Source: Sambucus nigra | Lineage: Eukaryota; Streptophyta; Magnoliopsida; Dipsacales; Adoxaceae | Assembly: GCA_949130495.1 (NCBI GenBank) | Contig: OX422219.1 | Span: forward strand, 266,709,111 to 266,773,110 | Length of the DNA stretch: 64,000 bases | Direction: 5' to 3' | Part shown: piece by piece, positions 14,099-24,800 of the stretch | Position numbering within the stretch: the stretch's first letter is position 1 | Layout: each line of letters starts with the position of its first letter | The notes under the pieces: model-generated | What the model saw: only the letters and a program-made list of their open reading frames with translations | Told to the model about the DNA's origin: nothing | Database searches by the model: none | Position numbers and translations under genes: made by a program

Positions 14099-15944
14099 AA
14101 CTAATTCTCGTTCATATGTATAAGATATATAAACTCGGCTATAGGTATACATAATCCTCAATATACAAGCCGTAACCCCAAACTCATTTAATTTACCTCG
14201 ATATGTGAATAAAATCCCTCACTTGAAGCATATTCATCCATTTTTCCTATGATGAATAGTCTCCCAAAAATACATGTATATATCTAATATTAGGGTTATC
14301 ACCCAAAGTTTAGTGTATAAAACCAACACTATACATCCCATCTATATCCGAGAGCACATTGATGAATCTAATAATAATTTCGACTATTGGTATACCCATA
14401 ACTAATAGTCTATAAGCCTCAAGCTCAATCTTACATTCATCACATGATCCCATTACTTAGGGAAAATACCCGTTGTAAATCACACACCGATAAACAACAA
14501 CTACCCCGACTAGATTTACAAACTCTACTCTAGTTGGTAATATGATCCCATCGCTCTCGATTTTGACTATGGTTCAATCACTCTTATTAATCCTCTAGTA
14601 TAACCCTCTCTGATTTATTCCTTAAATTTATCATTACTAAGGATATGCGACCACTCTCTTTCATTGGGCCCAAATTGTATGTTAATAATATCCTACCATT
14701 ATAAGGATTCGATGTAAATGTCGGCCCAGAATGTCACAACATACCCTCGTAACTCTCTCTAAGAGTTCTCAGTCTCCCATCAAATCTATACTTACTTATG
14801 ATCTATAATTAGGATTCTCAATCCCAATGAGGTTTCCCCACAATCTCTATACGCAACTCCAATGCATACATTGATATATTTTTCCCAAATTGTTCCAAGA
14901 GGTCCCAAAGTCATAATATGTGTGAAACCCCTTATATGTCTTCCAAAACATATCTCTTACATCATAAGAGAAGGCCCCAAATCAATAAACCCATCCAAAA
15001 AGGGTTTGAAATCATCCTTGGAAAACTCCATAAAACAACCCTATTTTCGAATCGATTCGTCCCTATTCCGAATCGATTCGGCCCGGCAAATCGATTCGTC
15101 CTCCAAGGCGAATCGATTCAGGTTCAAAGACCTGGGCTTCTGTCTCAGGCCGAATCGATTCGCCTTGGGTCCGAATCAATTTGGTCACACAGACCTGGGA
15201 CTCTGCAACATTCTGAATCGATTCGGCCTGTTCAGTAGGCCACGAAATGGTCATTTTTCTACAAAAACCTAATTTCCCAAAAATTCCAAATCAATAATTT
15301 TTCAGTATAAATTGTAACCCAATCATGTTTCCAACATCAAAAGACATCCTATAATTTCACCTCATCAATTTGTACCCCTTAAACCCATGTGTAAAAATCA
15401 ATTTCAAGATTTAAACCAAAAATCTAGGTTTTGATATTTATACCCAAAAATAATTTCCTTAACCCACAAATTATGAAATCAAATACACAAATGACTTATT
15501 TAGCAAGATTAAACAATTGCCTCAGATTTTTAGAGGTTGGATCGTCCTCGTGATCGCGGTTAGGCCGGAAATCCTCAAGATTTTCTTCCTCTCTCTTTTC
15601 TCTCTTTCTCTCAAATGAGAATGGCTTAATCCGTAAGCCTCTTAAACCTTAAAACATAAATACCAATTTTAAATGTTAATACACACTTTAAATGACTCGT
15701 TTACTCCAATTCGAGTCAAACTGACTTAAAAACATTCCGTAGCCGAAATAAAATCCAATGACAGTCATTTTGACCATCTCGACCTTCCGGGATCGATGGT
15801 ACCCTCAAAATCATCATCCAGAATACTTTGAAATGTCATCTATTTTTGGACTTCAATTCCCAAATTTTAAATTTGTCCAATTCAATTAAATTTCATTTTC
15901 CCAAAGATTTAATTTCTCAGTCTCCAAAGTCACGGGTTGTTACA
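12169..15944 (-). repeat. 3' LTR of nested element (longer copy)
   Basis: This is 3,776 bp. It begins TGTAACACCCCGC on the + strand and ends GGGTTGTTACA at 15944. It holds (AC)n and (TA)n tracts (about 13689 and 14066-14095), a TATA-like element at 14928-14940 (minus strand) and a cluster of CGAATCGATTCG palindromes at 15048-15225. It keeps two segments missing from the other LTR: about 12571-12765 and about 15417-15727. Confidence 0.85.
15048..15225. repeat. Phased 12-bp palindrome cluster, copy 1
   Basis: Seven copies of CGAATCGATTCG or near versions start at 15048, 15069, 15087, 15109, 15151, 15172 and 15214. Those at 15048, 15069 and 15151 are perfect; the others have 1-2 changes. Start-to-start distances are 21, 18, 22, 42, 21 and 42. 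Part of this reflects an internal 63-bp duplication (a 'CCCAGGTCT' spacer phrase recurs). The cluster lies in the LTR, about 110-300 bp upstream of a minus-strand TATA-like element at 14928-14940. Translated, the motif gives ESIR, NRFG or RIDS depending on frame, which produces false ORFs. Confidence 0.95.
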
Positions 15945-15960
15945 TACTTCCCCCATTACA
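15945..15960 (-). other. Polypurine tract of nested element
   Basis: On the minus strand, a segment ending TGTAATGGGGGAAGTA directly precedes the 3' LTR start TGTAACAACCC. Just upstream the sequence aaatttcgcgagcgaaattttt resembles the region that follows gypsy pol in autonomous relatives, suggesting descent from a coding element. Confidence 0.7.
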
Positions 15961-17243
15961 AAAATTTCGCTCGCGAAATTTAAGATATGCCTAGAACCTC
16001 AATCTCATCTAGTCCTTACATCAACCCTCAGGATCACTATACCGATCCTTTCTAGTTCTCATGTTGAACCATATATATTTTAAAGCAAACTACTACTCAG
16101 GGCGTCCAAACACCCCGTACCCGAGCTCCGCTCGTGGAATTATAATCAGGCTCCATTAGACTCAAATCATAATATAACTCTCAGCAATATAATCTATAGC
16201 AACCTATTAACTATATAAGAGTTTTGAAAATTCCCAATGGTTTAATGGTACGCCCAAAATATGGCTTGCGATTCAAGTGAAAATCTATCGCAACAAGTAA
16301 TAATCGGTAAGTACGGAATCGTGATCCACAGGGATTGATACCCTCCTAAGAGAACATAATTGGGTTAAAGAGATTCTCTAAACGTCACAAAGGTTAAATT
16401 GTAAAAGATGATTTAATTGTTTGAAAATGTGATTGAGAATTATCTCTAAACTAACAAACTATTGATGATCAAATGATTAATTAATAATTACGGAACTATG
16501 AAAAGAACTAAGGTAAGCTTGAGTTCAAGAAATTAAGGGGATCGAGGATCATTATCCCACCTCGGATTCACAAGGAAGGGGGTTATAGGGTTTGGTTGAA
16601 ATTAATTCTAATCGAGCATAACTAATTAAGTCCGAAAATCAACCATGTAGAGACTGAACTCAACAATGGAGGATTAGGGTTTAATTAATTATTGCTAGAT
16701 GGGTTGGATTTGTAGTAAAGCTTCAAACACTAACTCTTGCATGGCAAGAGAAGTTAAGAAATATGATACTCCAATACCAACACATGAAGTTCCATTATAA
16801 CAATTATAAACCAAACCCTAAATATTAAGTTCAAGCATCCAAGGTGGGATTTTGATCCCCAATCACAAATCTAGCTACTCATAACTAAAACTAAACTACA
16901 CATGCTAGTTAACAACATACTTAAATTAGTTATCTAGTTTAAACACAAACCAATACAAATGATGGAATTCAATGCAAATTAAAGCTAGTGGAACAAGTAG
17001 AGATGAAGTAATTGAACTTATCTTGCATTAATCACAACAATTCAACTAGTAATCAAAGCCTTACAAGTTGGTGAAAACCATAAATGAGCTTGACCTAGGA
17101 GAGAGAAGAGAGTGTTTTTGTATCTCCCTAAATATCCAACAAAAGTAATCTCCCTACCAAAGAGGAAAAACAAGGGATAAATCCCCCAAAAATCCAACCA
17201 AAATGGCAAACTAGTAATAAGAGGAAAGCTGGAAATGCAGGGC

Positions 17244-17341
17244 CGAATCGATTCGGTGCCAAATCCGAATCGATTCGGAAGTGTAGAGAATTTCCCCTGC
17301 AAGTAACCGAATTGATTCGGTGGTAATGGCGAATCGATTCG
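17244..17341. repeat. Phased 12-bp palindrome cluster, copy 2
   Basis: Four CGAATCGATTCG sites start at 17244, 17266, 17308 (one change) and 17330. The spacings are 22, 42 and 22. Spacer sequences are not recognisably those of the LTR clusters. A 16-bp perfect palindrome containing a TATA-like core, TTGCCTATATAGGCAA, lies 22 bp to the right. The block is bracketed by GCAGGGCC at its left and GGGCCTGC at its right, a short inverted pair. Confidence 0.95.
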
Positions 17342-17362
17342 GGCCTGCTGCAAAAAGAAGAG

Positions 17363-17378
17363 TTGCCTATATAGGCAA
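17363..17378. promoter_or_regulatory. Palindromic TATA-like element
   Basis: TTGCCTATATAGGCAA is a perfect 16-bp palindrome with a TATATA core. On the minus strand it would lie upstream of the palindrome cluster, placing the cluster in the transcript leader; on the + strand it would lie downstream. Promoter function is inferred only. Confidence 0.4.
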
Positions 17379-19227
17379 TAGTTGTCCCATGCTTCACCGA
17401 AACTTCGGTAACTTCCTCGTTAGAGGTCGGATTTAAGCACCGTCGGAGGCCACGCGAAGATAAGAAGTAGGTCTACAACTTCCGTGAAGAAAGTGGGATC
17501 AAAACCCGAGTGCTGAAATTACCAAAATGCCCCCGACTGTGCAAGTGTCAACGAAACTTTTCGGATCAAAACCAAACTTCCCAAAATGCATTCCTGAGAC
17601 CTATAAAAGCTCAATAAAGACATATACAACGTATATATGATGAATTCAGGGGTTAGTCAATAAATGAGTATAAGAACCGGGAAATACATGCACGGGAATG
17701 CTAGAATGTACAAATTAACGGGGTATAAAATACAATAAAAGTGACGAATCATTTAACTCTCCTCAATTCCAGACACTAGCTACCTTCATGTGGGGGAGGT
17801 CTCGCAAGCGAAATCCAAACAAGGAACCCTCCCAATACACTATTGTGTATCTAGGTCGGGGATTGAGATCAGTTGAACTAGGGTTAAGGTTTTATAATTT
17901 ATTTTTCATATTTTAGATATTGCCCGAAGGCCTATGTAACAATATAATATAAAACAAATCCATGCCTTTCGACATGCTAAGCTAACACCTTATGTTTAGG
18001 ACACAAGGCCTTTACAAATACAATACTCTAACCAATACCAAGTTCTCAAAACTAGCACAACTATGAGATAAATTATCCGCTCAACATAAATCTACCAAAC
18101 TCTGAACCTCTCAGTCATACATATCCTTTACATCACCCCAAAGCATTACTTACAAGTAAGTCCTTCCCTCATTGGAACACTATAATTACATGCCCTAACC
18201 TATCCATAAGACAATAACCTTATAGTCACTACTCAACAAACCTCAAAATTCTGAACTCCCAGAATTCAATAGCACAACTCTAGACTATCTGCTCACGAGA
18301 CGATTTATTTTCTCAAAAGATGCCCTACAAGGGCCATACTTACTCACTCCTTCCTCCAAGGAAATTCTATACACCCTAATGGTGTAGCGGCTACTACTCA
18401 TCATACCTTAATCGCGACATTCCCAATATCGCATAAAGCGTGACTTAAACCCAAAGAAAGGTATTCTACCTTATACTTCCATAATCCAATTGCTTTACTT
18501 CATCCTTGGATCCTTATTTAAAGTCCTCTACTTTTTTCTAGGAAAATCATTATTCCTAAATCTATTTCTCCACAAGAGAAACATCTTCCTCAAAATCCTT
18601 CCTAACAATTTTTGAGGACAAAACGCGATTGCGACTACCGAAAACTTCCTCAGTCCTACTTAACGAACCTGAGTCTCCAAATTTCTTACGGCCTTCTTAA
18701 ATAAAGACGATACCCCTAACAATTGGTTAATGCCACCTACCTTCCACCGGTAGAAGTCAGCATCATGAGGCTTCCTAACAAAGGTTGACGGGTTTCTCAA
18801 TCTGAACCTCCCAAGGACTACACTATATACCTCTCCTCAGACTTACCTTACTAAGTCCAAGATTCGCCATTAGAGTAAATTCGCCTTTCTTACTGAACCA
18901 CCGATAGAACACCCTGAACCACTGCTAGAGTTCTCTTTCTTATTTCTGCCTGAATTGAGGAAAACAAATACCTCCAATCAAGGCGTACCCAAAATCTGTT
19001 ATGGGTATTGTATCTCTAGTCTTATCCTTTCCTAGACAACATAATCTAGGCGACGTCGGAAACGAAACTAGAGAAACTTCTATCAGAATGTCGATCAAGT
19101 GAATACACTTCACAGAAAAAGATAAACACAGTGAACACAATAGTCCTAATAGTAGGGCTTTATATCAAGAACGTTAACGGTAGAACGCAGAAAACCCGCA
19201 CAGATCCTAAAGACTCTAAAACCTGAT

Positions 19228-19239
19228 GCTCTGATATCA
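19228..19239 (-). other. Primer-binding site of nested element
   Basis: On the minus strand it reads TGATATCAGAGC, one mismatch from the TGGTATCAGAGC complement of the initiator-Met tRNA 3' end. It is separated by 2 nt from the end of the 5' LTR at 19242. Confidence 0.85.
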
Positions 19240-19241
19240 TC

Positions 19242-22200
19242 TGTAACACCCCGCTCAAAATAATAATGGGTGGCCATCCCTATACTACATTAAATCATGG
19301 GTCTAAGATGGCTCAGTCTCAACGTCAACTGGCGGTACTAAATAGTATAAGACTAACTACCCGATATCATATAAGCGAGGTGTTAAAATTAAATAAAATA
19401 TGCAGAAGACTACAAACCAACACTATAGGCTACTAACAAAGAAAAGAAAGATGTTAATGGAACTATGATAAATGAAACAAATAACTACAAATGAATATGC
19501 CACAAAGAATTAAACCCGAATAAGTTGTCGGGTCACAGACAATACAATAACTGAAATGGAATAAATATAAACATTTATAAATATCCCTTGGGTGTAAACC
19601 CGATATACAATATGAATCCTACCTAGATTTTTAAAGAAGTATATCAATGAACTTATTTCACAATTAAAGTGAAATCGCACTCTCGTGAAACCCCAACTCA
19701 CCTCTCCTCTAACTGCGCGCACCTATTCGCATCCTGAAATTTTAGTTAAGTTACCCCACCTATAAGGACAACCTAACTTACCATAGGCACAACCAAAACC
19801 CAAGATCTTACCTCCTATCATAACCCAAGAATCCAACTCTTTCTAAACACCATTAATTGTTTTTACAAACATATATGCCATACTAGGCTTAATGGATTCC
19901 GGTTTATAATTTAATCAATTATAATTCTTAACAAGTTACCCATATAAATTTGGGTTAAATGAAATGATTTAATTTCTAAATAACATGCATAAAAAATTAT
20001 TACTGACAAAAGTTCTCTCCAATCTCAACATTGCAGTACGTTTCGTGCGTGGGGCGTCTTGCAAAGTGAAATCCAAACAAGGAACCGCCCCGTTACACTA
20101 CTCCTTGACAATGTCGATCCTAGAGATCCATTATGCCATACATACAATATTATACTACTACAACTACTAAATTAGATTGCCATATAAGAACAAGCTCAAA
20201 ATCTCCAATAACATCCGTGGGATGATGTAACCGAAATATTCCTTAAATGCGATACATCAACCCCCAAAAAACTAGTACACCATAATCATCCAAGATGTAC
20301 TACGTGAAAATTCCATATCCTTTCACCTATAGGATATATAAATATATATATAGGCATTTATTCTAACCATATATATATATATATATATATATGCAATCAT
20401 CCGTTCCCATGACCAAGTGTATATACCACATATGATGTAAAATGGCCCTGCACACATTATACCCAGCTATATATATCGCCAATAAACTGCACCATGCTAT
20501 CATCTTCTAGGGCATTACTCACATACCATCCTGGGGACCACGGTCGGACTCAATATCACCGACATTGGGGCCAAACACACACACACACACACGACGTCCT
20601 GGGAAGCGGTCATAGCTCCTAACCGATCAATGAGACGAGAAATACCCACCACGTCCCACCCCAAAAGAAATGCATATCACATAATAACACCATGGACGAC
20701 TATGCCCTGGGGAATATCCACACCCTGCTCCTTGAGCCAGGATGCTCACCCTCGGTGCGGAAACTTCCCAATGATAGCATGAGCGGGGTATGCTTAACCA
20801 CATAAGTATATATATCGTTCACATGCACAATATATACACATGCATATAATCCCATCATATGATCAAACATTAAACCATCACATACGATTTAGATAATCAC
20901 AACACAAATATATCCATATATTCATAACCATACAGATATATATACATATATTCACATATCCATATATCTATATATGTACAACCTAATTCTCGTTCATATG
21001 TATAAGATATATAAACTCGGCTATAGGTATACATAATCCTCAATATACAAGCCATCACCCCAAACTCATATAATTTACCTCGATATGTGAATACAATCCC
21101 TCATTTGAAGCATATTCATCCATTTTTCTTATGATGAATAGTCTCCCAAAAATACAAGTATATATCTAACATTAGGGTTATCACCTAAAGTTTAGTGTAT
21201 AAAACCCACACTATACATCCCATCTATATCCGAGAGCACATTGATGAATCTAATAATAATTTCGACTATTGGTATACGCATAACTATATAAGCCTCAAGA
21301 TCATTCTTACATTCATCACATGATCCCATTACTTAGGGAAAATACCCGTTGTAAATCACACACCAATAAACAAGAGCTACCCCGACTAGATTTACACACT
21401 CTACTCTAGTTGGTAATATGATCCCATCGCTCTCGATTTTGACTATGGTTCAATCACTCTTATGAATCCTCTAGTCTAACCCTCTCTGATTTATTCCTTA
21501 AATTTATCATTACTAAGGATATGCGACCACTCTCTTTCATTGGGCCCTAAATTATATCTTAATAATATCCTACCATTATAAGGATTTGATATAAATGTTG
21601 TCCCAGAATTTCACAACATACCCTCGCAACTCTCTCTAATAGTTCTTAGTCTCCCATCAAATCTAAACTTACTTCTGATCTATAACTAGGATTCTCAATC
21701 CCAATGAGGTTTCCCCACAATCTCTATATGCAACTCCAATGCATACATTGATATATTTTTCCCAAATTGTTCCAAGAAGTCCAAAAATCATAATATGTGA
21801 GAAACCCCTTATATGTCTTCCCAAACATATCTATTACATCATAAGAGAAGGCCCTAAATCAATAAACCCAAACAAAAATGGTTTGAAATCATCCTAGGAA
21901 AACTCCATAAAACAACCATGTTTCCGAATCGATTCGGCCCAGCGAATCGATTCGACCTCCAAGGCGAATCGATTCGGGTCAAAAGACCTGGGCTTCTATC
22001 TCAGGCCGAATCGATTCACCTTGGGTCTGAATCGATTCGATCACACAGACCTGGGACTCTGCAATGTTTCGAATCGATTCGGCCTATTCAGCAGGCTACG
22101 AAATGGTCATTTTTCTACAAAAACCTAATTTCCCAAAAATTCCACATCAACAATTTCTACGTATAAATTGTAACCCAATCATGTTTCCAACATCAAAAGA

Positions 22201-22460
22201 CATCCTATAATTTCACCTCATCAATTTGTACCCCTTAAACCCATGTGTAAACATCAATTTCAAGATTTAAAAACATTCCAGAGCCGAACTAAAACCCAAT
22301 GACACATTTCGACTCTCTCGACCCTTCCGGTATCGATGGTACCCTAAAAATAATCATCCGTAATACTTTGAAATGTCCTCTATTTTTGGACTTCAATTCC
22401 CCAATTTTAAAATTCTCCAATTCAATTAAATTTTATTTTCCCAAAGTCACGGGTATTACA
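19242..22460 (-). repeat. 5' LTR of nested element (with deletions)
   Basis: This is 3,219 bp and collinear with 12169-15944. Relative to that copy it lacks about 195 bp (junction near 19639) and about 310 bp (junction near 22268), plus small gaps near the right end. Both junctions show short shared sequence (TA; TTTAAA), as expected for deletion by illegitimate recombination. A palindrome cluster is retained at 21925-22081. Confidence 0.85.
21925..22081. repeat. Phased 12-bp palindrome cluster, copy 3
   Basis: Six CGAATCGATTCG sites start at 21925, 21943, 21965, 22007, 22028 and 22070; those at 22007 and 22028 have one change. Spacings are 18, 22, 42, 21 and 42. It is the allelic LTR counterpart of the 15048 cluster, and lacks the first site of that cluster. 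The palindromes are as well or better preserved than the surrounding LTR. Confidence 0.95.
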
Positions 22461-24800
22461 CTACCTTTATATGTAACTTATAAATACTGCACAACTTTAC
22501 ATAACCAAGATCCTTAGTTTAATATTTACACAAAAAGATTCTTGATATTAAAACCATACTATATATCCGTCACTCCCCCTGTATAAGGTCCTAACTTAGA
22601 AGTGAACTTCAAATGATAAGCGTACGTGAAACATAACATTATAGGAGTGTAAGAAACACAAGCTTAGTGAATGACCATATTCCACACATATAACCAATTC
22701 AAATAACCATTTTTATTTTCTAATGTTATATTCCAATAGGAATTGTGTAACTTTCACAAGCCTGGACCCGCCAGTCCAATTAACTCCCAGTTATTGGGAA
22801 ACACCAAATCCCCTAATTAGGCCCGAGTACAACAAACCTTTAAATTGTGTTAACGAGGCTGATGCATACCGTAGGACCCACCAGTCCTTAGCATTAGATA
22901 AAGGATTCACCAGTCCATATCATTATATAACCTCGTTTAACATTTTTAATCATATGCATATGTTTCCTAAATACAACATCACTCCCATAAGCATTTTAAC
23001 ACAAGTGTTTAACTACATATTTCCATATGAACATATAAGCATCTATATTTCGTAGGATAGGTCACTCACCTTGGATTTTGTGCTAAGATTAATACTAAAG
23101 TACTTCCTTGGTATGGTAGTATCAGCTGCTTCCCCACCTAACAAGTCAACGTCATTAGTATTTGAATACACCGATTAACATCGAACCCAGTAATACATCA
23201 CATAATTTGGTCAATCAAAAATAACTAAGGAGGAATTAAATATGATACTTCACATTTCTATAACAACCAATTAACAATGGTTCTAACACAATTTACATAA
23301 TTAAATTATGAATTCATTTGACAAAGTTATGCCCATTTTATTACAACCTTTTCCAAATCGTTTCTTAAGAAAAACAACAACACAACTTCAACTTCCTGGA
23401 GTTTTCATAATTTTTATACATCATGAGTTTTAATGATATTCCACCCAATATCATTAAACACATTGAATAATACAAAATTAATGTTTCATAATTCTTAGGG
23501 CTCATTTGCTACGTCGAGCAAAACGTCAAACACCTGGTATGCATTCTTGCTCCTTTGAGGAAAATTTTAAACCAAACTTCTAACTATCACCAAAGGTTAA
23601 TTCCTTCGTATTTTTATATAATTTTAGGATATTTTATACATATATTAGTCAATTTTACTCTCCAACTAGAATCACTCAATTCCAATAAGTATTCCGAGAT
23701 TTATGTCATTTTTAGCACAACTAGGTCAAAAACAAACATTAAAGCATAACTTAACATTTTCGAGCATACATAACCTCCACCTTGGGTATAAATCATGGAA
23801 ACATATAATACACATGTTTCAACATATATAAACATCAAAAACCTGAATTTCCTAAATTAAAAAGAATCACGAGGAGGGAATTTAAATCAGGGACATTAAA
23901 GTTAACATTTATGAATCCTAATACATGTTCTTACACATGTTCTTAAACCATCCTTGTTCCAACACAATTTAGCAATATGGGTATCTTTAAAATATTTATC
24001 AAAATAAAAAATAAGAACACGCCAAGTGTATAACTCATCCATGTGACCAAGTTTAATAAAGAAGTAATTACCTTACGAGGATTCCTCGATTTATATAAAT
24101 TTTCCAAAGATTTCTTCCTTAACTTTCTTCTCTTTCTCTCTCTTTAGGCAAAACTTGTTATTTCTTGTGAGGAAGAAGACATACCTCTCATTTATAATCA
24201 GAAATACTTTTTAAAGTGGTCCAATAACAATAGGGGTAGTGGTAACGTGTAATTTGTTGGATGAAAGGTCGAATTAGACAATTCCATTAATGACACATTT
24301 GTCGAACCTTGGTAAAATCACCATAACTCACTATCAAGGGCCCCGATTTACTCCATATTTATACTAAGCGTAGATAACTTATACGTCTACAACTTTCATA
24401 TTTTGTGTTTTTCCAAAATCATAAAATTAGTATGCCTAATTTGGGCTCGAACAGAAGAGTTATAATTTACTCAAAATTTCATAACTTTCACATTTGGCGA
24501 CCAAACATCGCCACTTTCGCACTAAAACTCTAGTTTACTTTTATAAACATAATGATGCATTTAGAAACATATTTTCATGGTGCATTTAACCACATAACCA
24601 ATCACATGCCCTAAACATGTTATCCCCAATCATAAGTACGATTCGGATCTATTGTAAACAACATACAGATAACATGAGTATACGTCCCCTAAACATGATA
24701 ATTAACATGTTTATCACATACAACAAATTTATAACTAATAACTAATAACTTATACTTAATCATGTAGTTAACCTTATTAATCATGTTTAAGGGTCTTACA
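22461..24800 (-). repeat. Outer gypsy 5' LTR, proximal piece
   Basis: Minus-strand LTR body beginning TGTAAGACCCTTAAACATG at 24800 and running left to the insertion point. Together with 12020-12168 the restored length is about 2.49 kb. It is non-coding. Short recurring phrases such as 'cccgccagtcc', 'cccaccagtcc' and 'caccagtcc' (22768, 22878, 22909) form a loose internal repeat. The host element's other LTR is not in this window. Confidence 0.7.

Larger units (their letters stand above)
15960..19225 (-). other. Non-coding interior of nested element
   Basis: No retroelement domain was found on either strand. The 17770-17860 part contains a 30-bp phrase (tctcgcaagcgaaatccaaa and onward) also present inside both LTRs near 13180 and 20055. 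The 16250-17400 part has a different texture. It includes a 'gatccacagggattgatac' phrase at about 16324, familiar from unclassified plant repeats, an isolated palindrome cluster (17244-17341) and a palindromic TATA-like element (17363-17378). It may be a further insertion, but I could not find its borders. Confidence 0.5.
12169..22460 (-). mobile_element. Nested non-autonomous LTR retrotransposon (gypsy/LARD-like)
   Basis: A complete-ended LTR element of about 10.3 kb, transcribed leftwards. The 5' LTR is 19242-22460, the PBS 19228-19239, the polypurine tract lies next to 15945, and the 3' LTR is 12169-15944. Both LTRs have TGTAA...TTACA ends. The flanking 5-mers TTACC/CTACC are a target duplication with one mismatch, consistent with age. 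The first ~130 bp of the two LTRs differ at roughly one site in 15 by eye. The internal region (15945-19241) shows no gag or pol domain in any frame I could recognise, so the element would have depended on proteins from a relative. The size and empty interior resemble LARD-type derivatives; the gypsy affiliation rests on the LTR ends and the terminal phrase next to the PPT. It interrupts the LTR of an older gypsy element. Confidence 0.8.

Noticed and set aside
14862..15272. Frames of 63-136 codons with repeated ESIR/NRFG/RIDS
   Set aside because: These are translations of the CGAATCGATTCG palindrome in three frames and on both strands; the homologous LTR does not keep the same frame intact.
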